Shown piece after piece: positions 1-8,858 of a stretch of 64,000 nucleotides of DNA (position 1 is the stretch's first letter; each line of letters begins with the position of its first letter). Origin of the DNA: a bacterium (lineage in GTDB: Bacteria > Oederibacteriota > CAKKQC01); assembly GCA_919901855.1 (NCBI GenBank), contig CAKKQC010000027.1, positions 62,001-126,000 of the forward strand, in the 5' to 3' direction. The notes beneath the pieces were generated by a model that saw only the letters and a list, made by a program, of their open reading frames with translations, was not told the origin of the DNA and did not search any database. The translations under genes and the position numbers were made by a program.

Positions 1-437
1 CCGAACGCCCGGGACGCGGCGGCCTGCCTCAGCAGGCCGCGGGCCCCCGGAAGCGCCAGGCCCGCCACGATCGTGGCCACGAACAGGGGCCCGAACCCGA
101 GCCCGCAGAGCGCGAGCCCGAAGTTGGCCGACCCGAGGCAGGCGAACCCGAAGAGCACGGCGAGTGCGTGGCGCTCCCACGGCCGGATCCGGCGCGGCCG
201 GACGAGGGCCACGAGCGAACCACCCAGGCCGGCGAACGCGAGCGCCCCCGCCGCCGCCAGGACGAGCAGGATCGCGTGGCGTCCCGCGGCGCCGGTGAGT
301 GCCGGGGTGAGCATCGCGCGCCACGCGGGCATGCGCCAGAGCTCCCCGGCCCGCCGCCACCACATCACGATGTCGTCCGCCTGGCCAAGGCACACGCCCC
401 ACCACGCGACCGTGATCAGGATCGGCAGGCGGAGCAT
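1..437 (-). CDS. GT-C-type multi-pass membrane protein, N-terminal part (runs off the left edge)
   Basis: Reading the minus strand from an ATG at 437 gives an open frame to the window edge that begins MLRLPILITVAWWGVCLGQ. It is clearly a paralog of the N-terminus of the gene at 8859-11279: both share WWG(V/I)CLGQ, a second hydrophobic helix with GRHA(I/V)LL.LAAAGALAFAGLG, then an R-P-R turn and an ERHAL helix. The full paralog resembles GT-C fold membrane glycosyltransferases or their relatives, so a role in envelope glycan or glycolipid transfer is inferred by homology only; no catalytic region lies in this fragment. An AGGGAA element sits about 4 bases before the ATG, and the lipoprotein gene upstream ends 37 bases earlier, so the two are probably co-transcribed. 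Confidence 0.7.
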   Translation of the reverse strand, partial: MLRLPILITVAWWGVCLGQADDIVMWWRRAGELWRMPAWRAMLTPALTGAAGRHAILLVLAAAGALAFAGLGGSLVALVRPRRIRPWERHALAVLFGFACLGSANFGLALCGLGFGPLFVATIVAGLALPGARGLLRQAAASRAF

Positions 438-474
438 CCGTTCCCTCGTGCCACCGGCACCGGCCGGTGGACGC

Positions 475-1050
475 TCATCGCGGTCTGGTCGACCAGTCCC
501 GGTAGACGGAGGAATCCTCGAGCCGCGGCAGTTCCTGCTCGGGGGTGGTCTTGGTCATCTGGCCCGGGGAAAGCCGGAAGGAGAAACTCCAGGTTGCGAG
601 GCCGGCCAGCGTGCCGATGGCGATCGAGGACCCGAAGTCGCCTCCGCTCACGCCCTGCGCGCCGGCGCCCTGGTAGGCGCCGTACGCCAGCCGCGCCATG
701 AACCCGGCCACGAAACCGGACAGGAAGAACCGTCCGCGTTTCGGCTTCCCGGCCATCGGGCTCTCCGCCTGCCAGGAGTGGTGCTGCCCCCCCGAGGCCG
801 TCACCGGGTCCTCGGCCTTCACCTCGGCGATATAGCCCGTCTCGTCGGCCTGCGTTAGGAGACGCCAATCCTGGATCTCCGCGAGGGGAGCGGACCCCGG
901 ATACCGGTTCCCGGGCATCAGCCCGAACGAGGTGTCGTCGAACCGGGTGACCGGCGCGGTAACCGAAGTGGAGGCGCATCCGCCCAGGAGGATCCCCGCG
1001 GCGCAGGCACTCAGGAGGACGCGGACGGCGCGTATGACACGGCGGCTCAT
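475..1050 (-). CDS. Predicted lipoprotein, unknown function
   Basis: This 191-residue protein has a lipoprotein signal peptide: basic MSRRVIRAVR, a hydrophobic stretch, and the lipobox LLGGC with Cys at about residue 25. It is therefore expected to be lipid-anchored in the cell envelope. The mature part contains a glycine/alanine-rich hydrophobic segment near residues 109-155 that could insert in or lie on a membrane. I do not recognise a family. It begins an operon with the partial membrane protein gene ending at the left edge. A TAAGAT hexamer lies 9 bases before the ATG and no Shine-Dalgarno site is evident, which fits a leaderless transcript. Confidence 0.7.
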   Translation of the reverse strand: MSRRVIRAVRVLLSACAAGILLGGCASTSVTAPVTRFDDTSFGLMPGNRYPGSAPLAEIQDWRLLTQADETGYIAEVKAEDPVTASGGQHHSWQAESPMAGKPKRGRFFLSGFVAGFMARLAYGAYQGAGAQGVSGGDFGSSIAIGTLAGLATWSFSFRLSPGQMTKTTPEQELPRLEDSSVYRDWSTRPR

Positions 1051-1059
1051 CTCTTCGTC

Positions 1060-1065
1060 ATCTTA
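1060..1065 (-). promoter_or_regulatory. -10-like hexamer TAAGAT for the lipoprotein gene
   Basis: TAAGAT lies 9 bases upstream of the ATG at 1050 on the minus strand. It is one of nine TANNNT boxes in the window at a similar distance from a start codon. No good -35 box is seen. Confidence 0.4.
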
Positions 1066-1123
1066 GCATTGCCCGTGATATGCTCGGCTGGACCGATAGA
1101 GCGGCGGAACAGGGAGGCTTCAC

Positions 1124-1837
1124 ATGGCAACGGCACAGAGCAGGCTGGCGGGCAGGCGGGTCGTGATCACGGGCGTAAGCCGCGGCGTGGGATTTGAAGT
1201 CGCGAAGCGGTTCCTGGCCGAGGGCGCCGAGGTGTTGGGCGTCGCGCGCAGCCGGGCCAACCTCGCGCGCGCCGGCCGCGCCCTGCGGGCGTACGGCCGG
1301 GCCTACACGTCCCTGCTCGCGGACGTGGCCCTCCCGACCTCGGCCGCCCGGGTCGCGGCCGCGGTCAAGCGGCGCTGGGGCGCCCTCGACCTCCTCCTGA
1401 ACAACGCCGCCGTCAATCCGGGATCGGCCGCTTTCGAGGCGGACCGGGATCTCGAGGCCACCCTCCGGGTCAACGTCCTCGGCCCCCACCGCATGATGAA
1501 GGCGCTCCTCCCGCTCCTGCGCAAGGGGCATTACCCCCGGGTCGTGAACGTCTCCTCGGGCGCGGGCGACCGCCACTCGATCGAGACCGGGAAGGACATG
1601 TCCGCCTACCGGCTCTCGAAATGGTCGCTCAACGGGCTCACGAGGCTCTGGGCCAACGAGCTCAAGGGCCAGGTCTCGGTCGTCGGCATGGACCCCGGCT
1701 GGGTCAAAACCGACATGGGGGGCCCGCAGGCCCCGGACTCCCCCACGCTCTCGGCGCAACGCGCGCTCGAGATCGCGCTGCTGCCCCCTCATGTCACCGG
1801 CTCGTACCTGTGCGGCGCGAGGGAAGGGAGCTGGTAA
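1124..1837 (+). CDS. SDR-family oxidoreductase
   Basis: The 237-residue protein is a classical short-chain dehydrogenase/reductase. It has the NAD(P)-binding glycine motif TGVSRGVG at residues 16-23, the NNAA motif at about 93-96, the catalytic Ser in VNVSSGAG (144-145) and the YRLSK catalytic Tyr/Lys pair (Y162, K166). Length matches the family. An Arg two residues after the second Ser-containing beta strand (ARSR, about 41-44) suggests NADP preference, which is an inference. The start has a GGGAGG Shine-Dalgarno site about 7 bases upstream. It converges on the secreted-protein gene at 1850 with only 12 bases between stops, so its substrate is not indicated by context. Confidence 0.9.
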   Translation: MATAQSRLAGRRVVITGVSRGVGFEVAKRFLAEGAEVLGVARSRANLARAGRALRAYGRAYTSLLADVALPTSAARVAAAVKRRWGALDLLLNNAAVNPGSAAFEADRDLEATLRVNVLGPHRMMKALLPLLRKGHYPRVVNVSSGAGDRHSIETGKDMSAYRLSKWSLNGLTRLWANELKGQVSVVGMDPGWVKTDMGGPQAPDSPTLSAQRALEIALLPPHVTGSYLCGAREGSW

Positions 1838-1849
1838 GGAGTCGCGGCG

Positions 1850-3181
1850 TCAGCGGCGTTTGGCGGTGACCGTGACGTAGATCGTGCGACCCGTGACGCC
1901 GATGATCATCATGTACGGCACATCGATCGTCGCCGGCCGGTCGTACTGCAGGAGGCCGTTCCACTCCACCTCCCAGAGGTCCGGGCCCACGGACACCGGC
2001 GGCGCGAGCGGGATCAGGAACCTCCCTTCGCCGTCCGCGAGGTACGCGGTCATGGACGCCGACTCGGCGGGCGAGGCCTCGAACCGGTACCGCCCCTTCT
2101 CTCCGAACTCGGGGTAGAAGAAGATGCCGGCTTCCGGCGTCGGGCCGCTCGTCGCGCGGGCGAACCTCCGGCCGGAGACCCCGGACGTCAGGAACTCGAT
2201 CACGGCCTCCGGCTTCCGTTCCGGGAGCCGCACCCCCACGGTCGCGTAGTGAAAGACCCCGAGTTCGCCGATCGGCGACACGGCATAGTCGAACTGCACC
2301 GCCCAGCCGTTCGCGGCACGCCAGAGGCACCCGAGCCCGGCACGGGGCTGGAGCATCTCGGCACTGCCCGAGGCGCTTCGCAGCCCCGCCCGCAACAGCA
2401 CGGTCGTCCCGGACTCCGACATGTTGCCGAACCAGTACACGGCGCCCAACCCGCCGTGCAGCAGCCCTTCGCCGAGCCATTCGAGCTCGGTGCCCAGCGC
2501 CCATCCTTCCGCGGACTCCCACAGGCCGTGCGGGGTCTGCCTGAGCAGGCCCCCGCCCCCGACGACGTGGTAGGCGAACGACCGGGAAGCGCCCCGCCCC
2601 ATGGGCCCAGTGAGACTCCAGAGCGTGAGCACGGTGCCCTTGCCGATCGACCGGCTGCCCTGCCCGCCCACCTCCACCGCTTGGCCCGAGGATCGCCCCG
2701 CGTCGACCTGCTGGACCATGAGGCTCACGCGGGCCAATCCCGCGACCGTCCAGCCGCCCCGCCGGAGCACGATGCCCTGCCCGAGGATCCGGCCGCCGTA
2801 TTCGTTGAACGCGACGCTTCCCGCCTGGCCCCCGAAGCTTCCGTCGGCCAGCTCCGTCATCCTGGCCGGCCGCGGGGCGCCGAAGTAGAACCCCTCGGTC
2901 ATCACGCGGAACAGCGACTGACTGCCGAACTGGTAGCCGAACCCGATCCAGCGGAGGCCGGGTTCGAGGAGGATGGTGCTGACGTCCACGAGATCGCCGC
3001 GGCGCCACGGATCCTCCAGGGCGATGCCCCCGCTCCCCGCCTGACGCGCGGACATGAGCGATCCGAAGCGTTCGCCGAACCCCCCGCCGACGTCCGCCGA
3101 GCCGGCTGGCCGCGCCGCGACGAGCGCCGCGGCCGTCAAGAGGACCGCGCTACAGGCCACGCGGCTGCGGTGATTATTCAT
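1850..3181 (-). CDS. Secreted or outer-membrane protein, unknown family
   Basis: From the ATG at 3181 the protein has 443 residues and opens with MNNHRSRVACSAVLL, a typical Sec signal peptide cleaved after about residue 28 (GSA). A longer frame to 3217 would place a charged stretch before the signal and overlap the upstream gene, so the shorter start is preferred. The mature chain is rich in Gly, Arg and aromatic residues with alternating short hydrophobic strands (for example GLRWIGFGYQFG), which suggests beta structure, possibly a barrel or propeller. The C-terminal 80 residues look like a separate beta domain. It follows the giant surface protein gene by 13 bases and is probably in the same operon, hinting at a shared surface role. 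No family is recognised. Confidence 0.65.
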   Translation of the reverse strand: MNNHRSRVACSAVLLTAAALVAARPAGSADVGGGFGERFGSLMSARQAGSGGIALEDPWRRGDLVDVSTILLEPGLRWIGFGYQFGSQSLFRVMTEGFYFGAPRPARMTELADGSFGGQAGSVAFNEYGGRILGQGIVLRRGGWTVAGLARVSLMVQQVDAGRSSGQAVEVGGQGSRSIGKGTVLTLWSLTGPMGRGASRSFAYHVVGGGGLLRQTPHGLWESAEGWALGTELEWLGEGLLHGGLGAVYWFGNMSESGTTVLLRAGLRSASGSAEMLQPRAGLGCLWRAANGWAVQFDYAVSPIGELGVFHYATVGVRLPERKPEAVIEFLTSGVSGRRFARATSGPTPEAGIFFYPEFGEKGRYRFEASPAESASMTAYLADGEGRFLIPLAPPVSVGPDLWEVEWNGLLQYDRPATIDVPYMMIIGVTGRTIYVTVTAKRR

Positions 3182-3194
3182 CCACTGCCTGCCC

Positions 3195-6100
3195 TTACTC
3201 CACCACGATCGTGCCACGCCGCTTCCATTTCCCCTGCTCGGCGACCCACAGGTAGAGCCCGGGCGCCACCAGCCGTCCCCCCTCGTTCCTGCCGTTCCAC
3301 TCGATCAGGAACCCCGACGACGGTCCGCCCTCCCAGACCCGGAGACCCCGGGTCGTGTAGATTCGGACCCTGGCGCCCGGAGGCGCGTTCGCGAACTTCA
3401 GGGTCCCGCGCACGGCCGACTTCGGATCGAACGGATCCGGATATACGAGGAACTGCGACTCCAGCACGACGGCCGCTTCCCCGACGGCCTCCGGGAGCGG
3501 CTGGAGGACCGCGCTGAAGCCGTCCGCGACCGCCCGGTTGACCACGGTCGCGCCCGGCCCGTACTTCTTCCCGGCCAGGATGACCTTCACCACGACCTGC
3601 CCGCCGGGCGCGAGGTCGCCGAGCGTCCACGTCAGCGCGGGAGTCACGCCCGACGGAGGAGGGACGGCCGAGACGTAGAACAGCGCCGGCGGCACGAGAT
3701 CCCGCATCGTCGTCGCGAAGGCCGTATCCGTGCCCGTGTTGCGCACCGTGATCTGGAACTCCACGGGGCCCTCGACCGGCGCGGACGGAGGCCCCACCTT
3801 CGTGACGGCCAGGCGGGGGCCCAGGAGGCCGACGACCACCTCGTTGCTGGGCACCGGGGTGATCTCGGGACCCGAACTCGTCCGGCCTCCGAGGAGGGCC
3901 CGGTTGGGCGGCACCTGGTCTCCCGTCATGCTCGCCGGCACGAGGGTGAACACGGTCGCACTGCCGGCGGTCCCGGGCGGAATCGCCGGCAGGGTCCAGA
4001 CTACGAGGCCGCCCGCGACGCCGCATCCGGTCCCTCCACTGCACCCCGTGTAGACGAGGCCGGCCGGCAGGGTGTCCCAGATCCGCGCGTTCCACAGGGT
4101 GTCCGTGCATGTATTCGCCCACGTCAGCCGGTAGGCCACCGGTGATCCGGCCGCGCCGACGGGCGGCGTCGCGGATTTCGACAGGATGACCGCGAGGCTG
4201 GCGACGCCGACACGCACACGCGCCACCCCGGCGCGGGGGAGAGCCACCAGGCAGTTGTCGGCGGCATCGAGCGACGCCCCGAACGCGAGTTCCGGCACCA
4301 TGCACGAGAATCCCGACTGGAGGGTCAGGAGGAACGACTCGGAGGCCCCGGGGCCCATGACGGACCGGCTCCAGGCCAGGATGGACCCCGTCACGACGCC
4401 TCCCCCGGACGCCGAGACGAACGAGGCCCCGGCGGGAAGGGTGTCCCAGACGCCGATGTTTCGCGCCGCGTCGGTGCCCGCATTCCGGACCTGCACGGTG
4501 AAGAGGACGGGGTCCCCCGCCGCGACCACGGCGGAGGCCGCCCAGACCGTCACCGACACCTGGGGAGACCCGACAATCACGGACAAGGGGGCGCTGACCA
4601 CGACTGGGCGCGCCGCGCCGATGCTGTTCGCGCAGAACCCGGAGGCCAGGTCGGGCCCTATGCCGGTGCCGGTCACCGAGACCGTGAAGGCGACCGAGGT
4701 GGATCGCCCCGGACCGAGGGGCGCCAGCGTGAAGACCACGAGCGGACCGGCCGGCCCGCAGGACAGGCCCCCCGTGCATCCGGCCCACGCCGTCCCCGCC
4801 GGCAGGGTATCCCAGACCACGATGGCCGTCGCGGTATCCCCCCCCGTGTTGCGCACGCCGATGGTGTAGTCCAGGAGCGTGCACCGGCCCGTCCTCGTAT
4901 GGCTGGCCCGGAGGTCGAGCGCGAGCACGGCCTGGACCGCCTGGACCGTGACGGGCGGGGACGCGACGGGGGTACACGACACCCCAAGGCTGTTCGCGTA
5001 CCGCCCGGAGGCCGTGTTCGTGAACGATCCGTCCGCCGTGAAGCGCAGGGCGCACGACACGGACGTCGTCGCCGCGGGCGCGAGGTCGCCGAGCGTCCAG
5101 AGCACGCGCGTCCCGTTGAACCCGCACGACGAGCCGCCGCCGCACGATACGTACGTGGTTCCGGCGGGCAGGGTGTCCAGGACCCCGAGGCTCATCGCAG
5201 TGTCGTCGCCCGTGTTCGCGACCCCGATCGTGTACGTCACGAGGGCGCCGACCGGAGCCACGGACACGTCGGCCTGCTTCACGAGCGCGAGGACGGGCGC
5301 CGTAAGGTGCAGGCTGACGGGCGGGCTCACCGTCGGCGTCTGGGGCACGAGGGCGCTGTTCCGGCATTCCAGCGCGGCCCGGTTGGGCCCGATGAGGGTC
5401 TGACTGCCGTCCGCGACCGCCGTGAACTGGACGGTGCCCACGCCGCCCGGCGGCAGGTCGGGGACCGACCAGGTCACGACGGTGCCCACGAGGAGGCCCC
5501 CGCCCGTGGCCGACCCGAACACGAGTCCCACCGGCACCGTGTCCCAGACCGTGACGTTCACCGCAGTGTCGATGGACGCGTTGCGGTAGTCGATCGTGTA
5601 CGTGACCGATCCGCCCGCCGGCAGGCTCCAGCCGCTCGGGGTGTTCGTGAGCAGGATTTCGAGGCGGCTGACGGTCGTCGTCACCGGCGGGCTCCGGTAT
5701 ACCGCCGGGTCGAAGAGCTGGGTCGCGGAGGCGGCGTTCGTGACGGTGGCGCCCTCCGCCAGCGTGCCGGAGATCCCGGCCCGGAACCGGAGGAAGCCCG
5801 AGGCTCCCGGCACGACCCGGTCCACGACCCATCGCAGGAAGAGCGGCGTCCCGGACCCGCCGGGCGGCTCCCCGGAGATCCAGGCGCCTCCGAGCGCCGT
5901 GGACCACGCCGCGGACACAAGCGACGGCGCGCCCGTCCCGTCGGGTTGGCCCCAGAAGGCCAGGCTCGGGGATACCACGGTCGTCCCGTCCGGCAGGGTG
6001 TCCGTGACGGTGAGCGCCGCGATCGTCGCGACCCCCGCGTTGCTCCAGGACACCGTGTAGGTCAGGAGGCCGCCGGCCGAGACCGTTCCTCCGGGCACCA

Positions 6101-8744
6101 CCGTCTTCCTCAGCACGGGAACGCCCACCGTCCGCACGGTCACCTCGTTACTGCACGCCGGCGGGCGGGGGCGTCCCAGGGGATTCTCCCAGAACGCGCA
6201 GAAGACGTTCGGCCCGATCGGGTCCGCAAGCCCGGTCACGCTCACCGTGAACGAGACGCTGGCCGATCCGCCGGGAGCCAGCGGCGGCGGCGCCCACGTG
6301 ACGGCCGTGCCGCCGAACACGCCTCCGCCGGACACCGAGACGATGCTCAGCCCGGCGGGCAGGGTGTCCCAGAGGCCGATCGACACGGCCGTGGCCCCGC
6401 CCGCATTGCTGTACCCGAGGGTGTACGTGAGCACGTCCCCGATCGCGACGCGCCATCCGGAGGGGGTCTTGGTCAGGACGAGGACCGGCTCGATCACGGT
6501 CGTCGAGACCGCCCCGGCCGGGTAGACGGCGCTATCGTCCACCATGGTCGCGGAGGCCGGATTCGTCACCACGTCGCGGTCGGCCAGCGTCGCCGACAAG
6601 TCGGTCCGGAAGCGCAGGAGCCCGCTGGCTCCCGGCGCCACCCGGTCCACCGTCCATTGCAGGACGAGCGGCGGACCCGTGCCGTCCGGGGGCTCTCCCG
6701 CCGTCCAGGGCCCCGCCGCCCCGGTCGCCCAGGCGACACCGGCCAGGGCGGGCGTGCCGAGCCAGTCGCTCTGGGCCTGGAACTGGAGACTCCCCCCGGC
6801 GTACGCCACGCCGCCCGGCAGAGTGTCGGTCACGGTCAACCCCCACACCGTCCCCGCCCCCGCGTTCGACCACGAGATCGTGTAGGCGAGACTCGCCCCG
6901 CCCGACACGGCCCCTGGCGGAGACACGGTCTTGCCGAGCACGGGCACGCCCTTGAGCACGATCACGGTGACCGGCGTGCTCTCGACATAGGGCCGGATCC
7001 CCCCCGCGCATCCCTGGTAGTTGGAGATGGCGACGTTGGCGCCCAGCGCGGTCCCTTCCACGGACACCGAAAGCGCCAGGTAGACGCTGGCGGACGGCGC
7101 CAGCTCGGCGAGCGACCAGACGACCTTCGTCCCGTCGAAGACGCCGCCCGCGGACGCGCTCACGAACGAGGTTCCCGCCGGCACGGTATCCCAGACGACC
7201 AGATCGACCGCCGTTACGGCCGAGACGCTGGCGACCTCGATCTCGTAGGTGAGCGTCTCCCCCTGGAGGACCGAGGGCGGACCGCGTTTTCGGATCGTGA
7301 TCGCGGATCTCGCGCTGAAGCTACCGGCCCTGATGAATACGGCCGAGTCCAGCGCATAGTCCAGCGCGTCCGCGACCGCCATCTTGATGTGGTTGACGAC
7401 CCCGCTGTTCACCGGAGCCACCACGCTGAGCACGACGGTCAGGCCGTCCATCTCGGTGTTGATCGCTCCCCCCCCGTTGTCGAGGTCGTTGTTCCGGTAG
7501 AGTTCCGGGTGCGAGGCGCCGATGCCGTACGGATTCCCGCCGTTCACGGTGTCGATCGAGACCGCGATGCTCGTGCCCGGCAGGAGCGCCGCGTTCGTGC
7601 CGTTCACGTAAAACGCGAAGACGTCGTTGAAGCTGTAGACGAACTCGTTGTACTCCTCCGACGCGAACACGTAGTCGAACGACACGACCGTGCCGCACGG
7701 GGTGAAATCGAAGCTCAGCACCGCGGCATCGTTCGTATCGTCCGGCGCCACGATCAGGTCCAGGTCGGAATCGCCCGGCAATCCGAACTCGGTGGTGGTC
7801 CCGTCGTCGACGTTCGGCCCGACGACGGACGACACGCCCCCCGAACTCAGGACGATTCCGTTCTCGAACCCGATGATGCTCGTGCCGCCCGTGAACGTCC
7901 CGGCCGCCGTCGGGTCTCCCGTGTATTGGATGTTGGCGACCGATACGCCGGAACCCAGCAGGCTGTTCACGAGGTCCGTCGAGTTGAGCGTCGTCAGGTC
8001 CTGCGTGGACAGCCCGGGGGGCGGTGGCGGGGGGGGCGGCGGCTCCGGCGGCGCCGTGAAGTCGATGTCGTCCCAGTAGGCCTGACCCCCGCCATCAGCG
8101 GCCGCGGAACTGCCGATGAGAATCCGGTCCACGGCGATCGTCAAGACGGTGCCCGAGTACGCCGGAGAACCGGCGCCGTCGATATAGAGATCGAACGTGC
8201 CGCCGGCCGCGGTCTCCAGGCGGAACGTGTGCACGACCCCGACCGTCAGCATCCCGACGTACTGGAAGCCGAACGCGTCCAGGACGTACACGTCGCCCGA
8301 GCCGTCCACCGACACGTTCACCGCCGTCCCCCAGTCGCTCGCTCTGGCCAGCCTGAAGTTGGTCGACCCTCCCCCCAAGCTCGCGGTCGCCTCGAACGAC
8401 CAGGACAACGTGTATCCGATGGTGGCCAGCGGCACGGCGTGCCGGTACTCGCAGTACGAGGACATCACGCCGGTCAGCGCCACGCTCTGCACCCCGGTCA
8501 GCGGCGCGGTGTCGTCCACGTCGATCGAACCGGCCGAGTAGTTGTCCGAGTACTCCCATCCGCCCTGGCCGGCAAGGTCCCCGACGCCCAACGCCTCGAA
8601 GTCGTCGCCGAAATCCGCCGACGACGGCGCGGGACCGAGCAGGCACGCCGCCAGGAGGGCGGCCGCGGCGAGCGTCCCCGGCGGACGACTGACCGGCACC
8701 TCGGGCACTCCCGCCCGCCCGCCCGTCCCGGCCCCTGCTTTCAC
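3195..8744 (-). CDS. Giant surface protein: choice-of-anchor L, ten DUF11 repeats, FlgD-like C-terminus
   Basis: This 1849-residue protein starts at a GTG with AGGAGG nine bases upstream. After a signal peptide (to about residue 43) comes a LamG-like jelly-roll region (about 44-230), a proline-only hinge (about 232-244), and a choice-of-anchor L domain (about 245-475) recognised by FDYVFASEEYNEFV, DVFAFYVNG and a final H-I-K-x-A-V-A-D block. Ten DUF11 repeats of about 125 residues follow, each with a YTI-x-x-x-N-(A/T)G strand and a (W/L)DT(L/V)P(A/G)G signature. The last 80 residues form a FlgD-like Ig domain (VYPDPFDP, WNGRNEGG, PGLYLW). Such FlgD-like ends are common on proteins exported by bacteria that use PorV/type IX-like systems. 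Adhesin or cell-surface stalk function is inferred. The secreted protein at 1850-3181 follows by 13 bases. Confidence 0.88.
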   Translation of the reverse strand: MKAGAGTGGRAGVPEVPVSRPPGTLAAAALLAACLLGPAPSSADFGDDFEALGVGDLAGQGGWEYSDNYSAGSIDVDDTAPLTGVQSVALTGVMSSYCEYRHAVPLATIGYTLSWSFEATASLGGGSTNFRLARASDWGTAVNVSVDGSGDVYVLDAFGFQYVGMLTVGVVHTFRLETAAGGTFDLYIDGAGSPAYSGTVLTIAVDRILIGSSAAADGGGQAYWDDIDFTAPPEPPPPPPPPPGLSTQDLTTLNSTDLVNSLLGSGVSVANIQYTGDPTAAGTFTGGTSIIGFENGIVLSSGGVSSVVGPNVDDGTTTEFGLPGDSDLDLIVAPDDTNDAAVLSFDFTPCGTVVSFDYVFASEEYNEFVYSFNDVFAFYVNGTNAALLPGTSIAVSIDTVNGGNPYGIGASHPELYRNNDLDNGGGAINTEMDGLTVVLSVVAPVNSGVVNHIKMAVADALDYALDSAVFIRAGSFSARSAITIRKRGPPSVLQGETLTYEIEVASVSAVTAVDLVVWDTVPAGTSFVSASAGGVFDGTKVVWSLAELAPSASVYLALSVSVEGTALGANVAISNYQGCAGGIRPYVESTPVTVIVLKGVPVLGKTVSPPGAVSGGASLAYTISWSNAGAGTVWGLTVTDTLPGGVAYAGGSLQFQAQSDWLGTPALAGVAWATGAAGPWTAGEPPDGTGPPLVLQWTVDRVAPGASGLLRFRTDLSATLADRDVVTNPASATMVDDSAVYPAGAVSTTVIEPVLVLTKTPSGWRVAIGDVLTYTLGYSNAGGATAVSIGLWDTLPAGLSIVSVSGGGVFGGTAVTWAPPPLAPGGSASVSFTVSVTGLADPIGPNVFCAFWENPLGRPRPPACSNEVTVRTVGVPVLRKTVVPGGTVSAGGLLTYTVSWSNAGVATIAALTVTDTLPDGTTVVSPSLAFWGQPDGTGAPSLVSAAWSTALGGAWISGEPPGGSGTPLFLRWVVDRVVPGASGFLRFRAGISGTLAEGATVTNAASATQLFDPAVYRSPPVTTTVSRLEILLTNTPSGWSLPAGGSVTYTIDYRNASIDTAVNVTVWDTVPVGLVFGSATGGGLLVGTVVTWSVPDLPPGGVGTVQFTAVADGSQTLIGPNRAALECRNSALVPQTPTVSPPVSLHLTAPVLALVKQADVSVAPVGALVTYTIGVANTGDDTAMSLGVLDTLPAGTTYVSCGGGSSCGFNGTRVLWTLGDLAPAATTSVSCALRFTADGSFTNTASGRYANSLGVSCTPVASPPVTVQAVQAVLALDLRASHTRTGRCTLLDYTIGVRNTGGDTATAIVVWDTLPAGTAWAGCTGGLSCGPAGPLVVFTLAPLGPGRSTSVAFTVSVTGTGIGPDLASGFCANSIGAARPVVVSAPLSVIVGSPQVSVTVWAASAVVAAGDPVLFTVQVRNAGTDAARNIGVWDTLPAGASFVSASGGGVVTGSILAWSRSVMGPGASESFLLTLQSGFSCMVPELAFGASLDAADNCLVALPRAGVARVRVGVASLAVILSKSATPPVGAAGSPVAYRLTWANTCTDTLWNARIWDTLPAGLVYTGCSGGTGCGVAGGLVVWTLPAIPPGTAGSATVFTLVPASMTGDQVPPNRALLGGRTSSGPEITPVPSNEVVVGLLGPRLAVTKVGPPSAPVEGPVEFQITVRNTGTDTAFATTMRDLVPPALFYVSAVPPPSGVTPALTWTLGDLAPGGQVVVKVILAGKKYGPGATVVNRAVADGFSAVLQPLPEAVGEAAVVLESQFLVYPDPFDPKSAVRGTLKFANAPPGARVRIYTTRGLRVWEGGPSSGFLIEWNGRNEGGRLVAPGLYLWVAEQGKWKRRGTIVVE

Positions 8745-8858
8745 CTGGTCATTCCTCCTGCCACTCCCCCGGAGCCCATTATGTCACGTCCCCGGGAACT
8801 TGGACGGAACGGCCAGCCGGGGAAGGGCTTTCGGATCCGCAGCGGACCCTTGAAGCCC

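Noticed and set aside
29-223. Short minus-strand frame at the left edge
   Set aside because: It is out of frame with the partial membrane protein that clearly matches the paralog at 8859-11279.
5000-8000. Repeated sequence as a possible CRISPR array or tandem DNA repeat
   Set aside because: The repeats are protein-level DUF11 units of about 125 residues with much DNA divergence, not short exact repeats with spacers.
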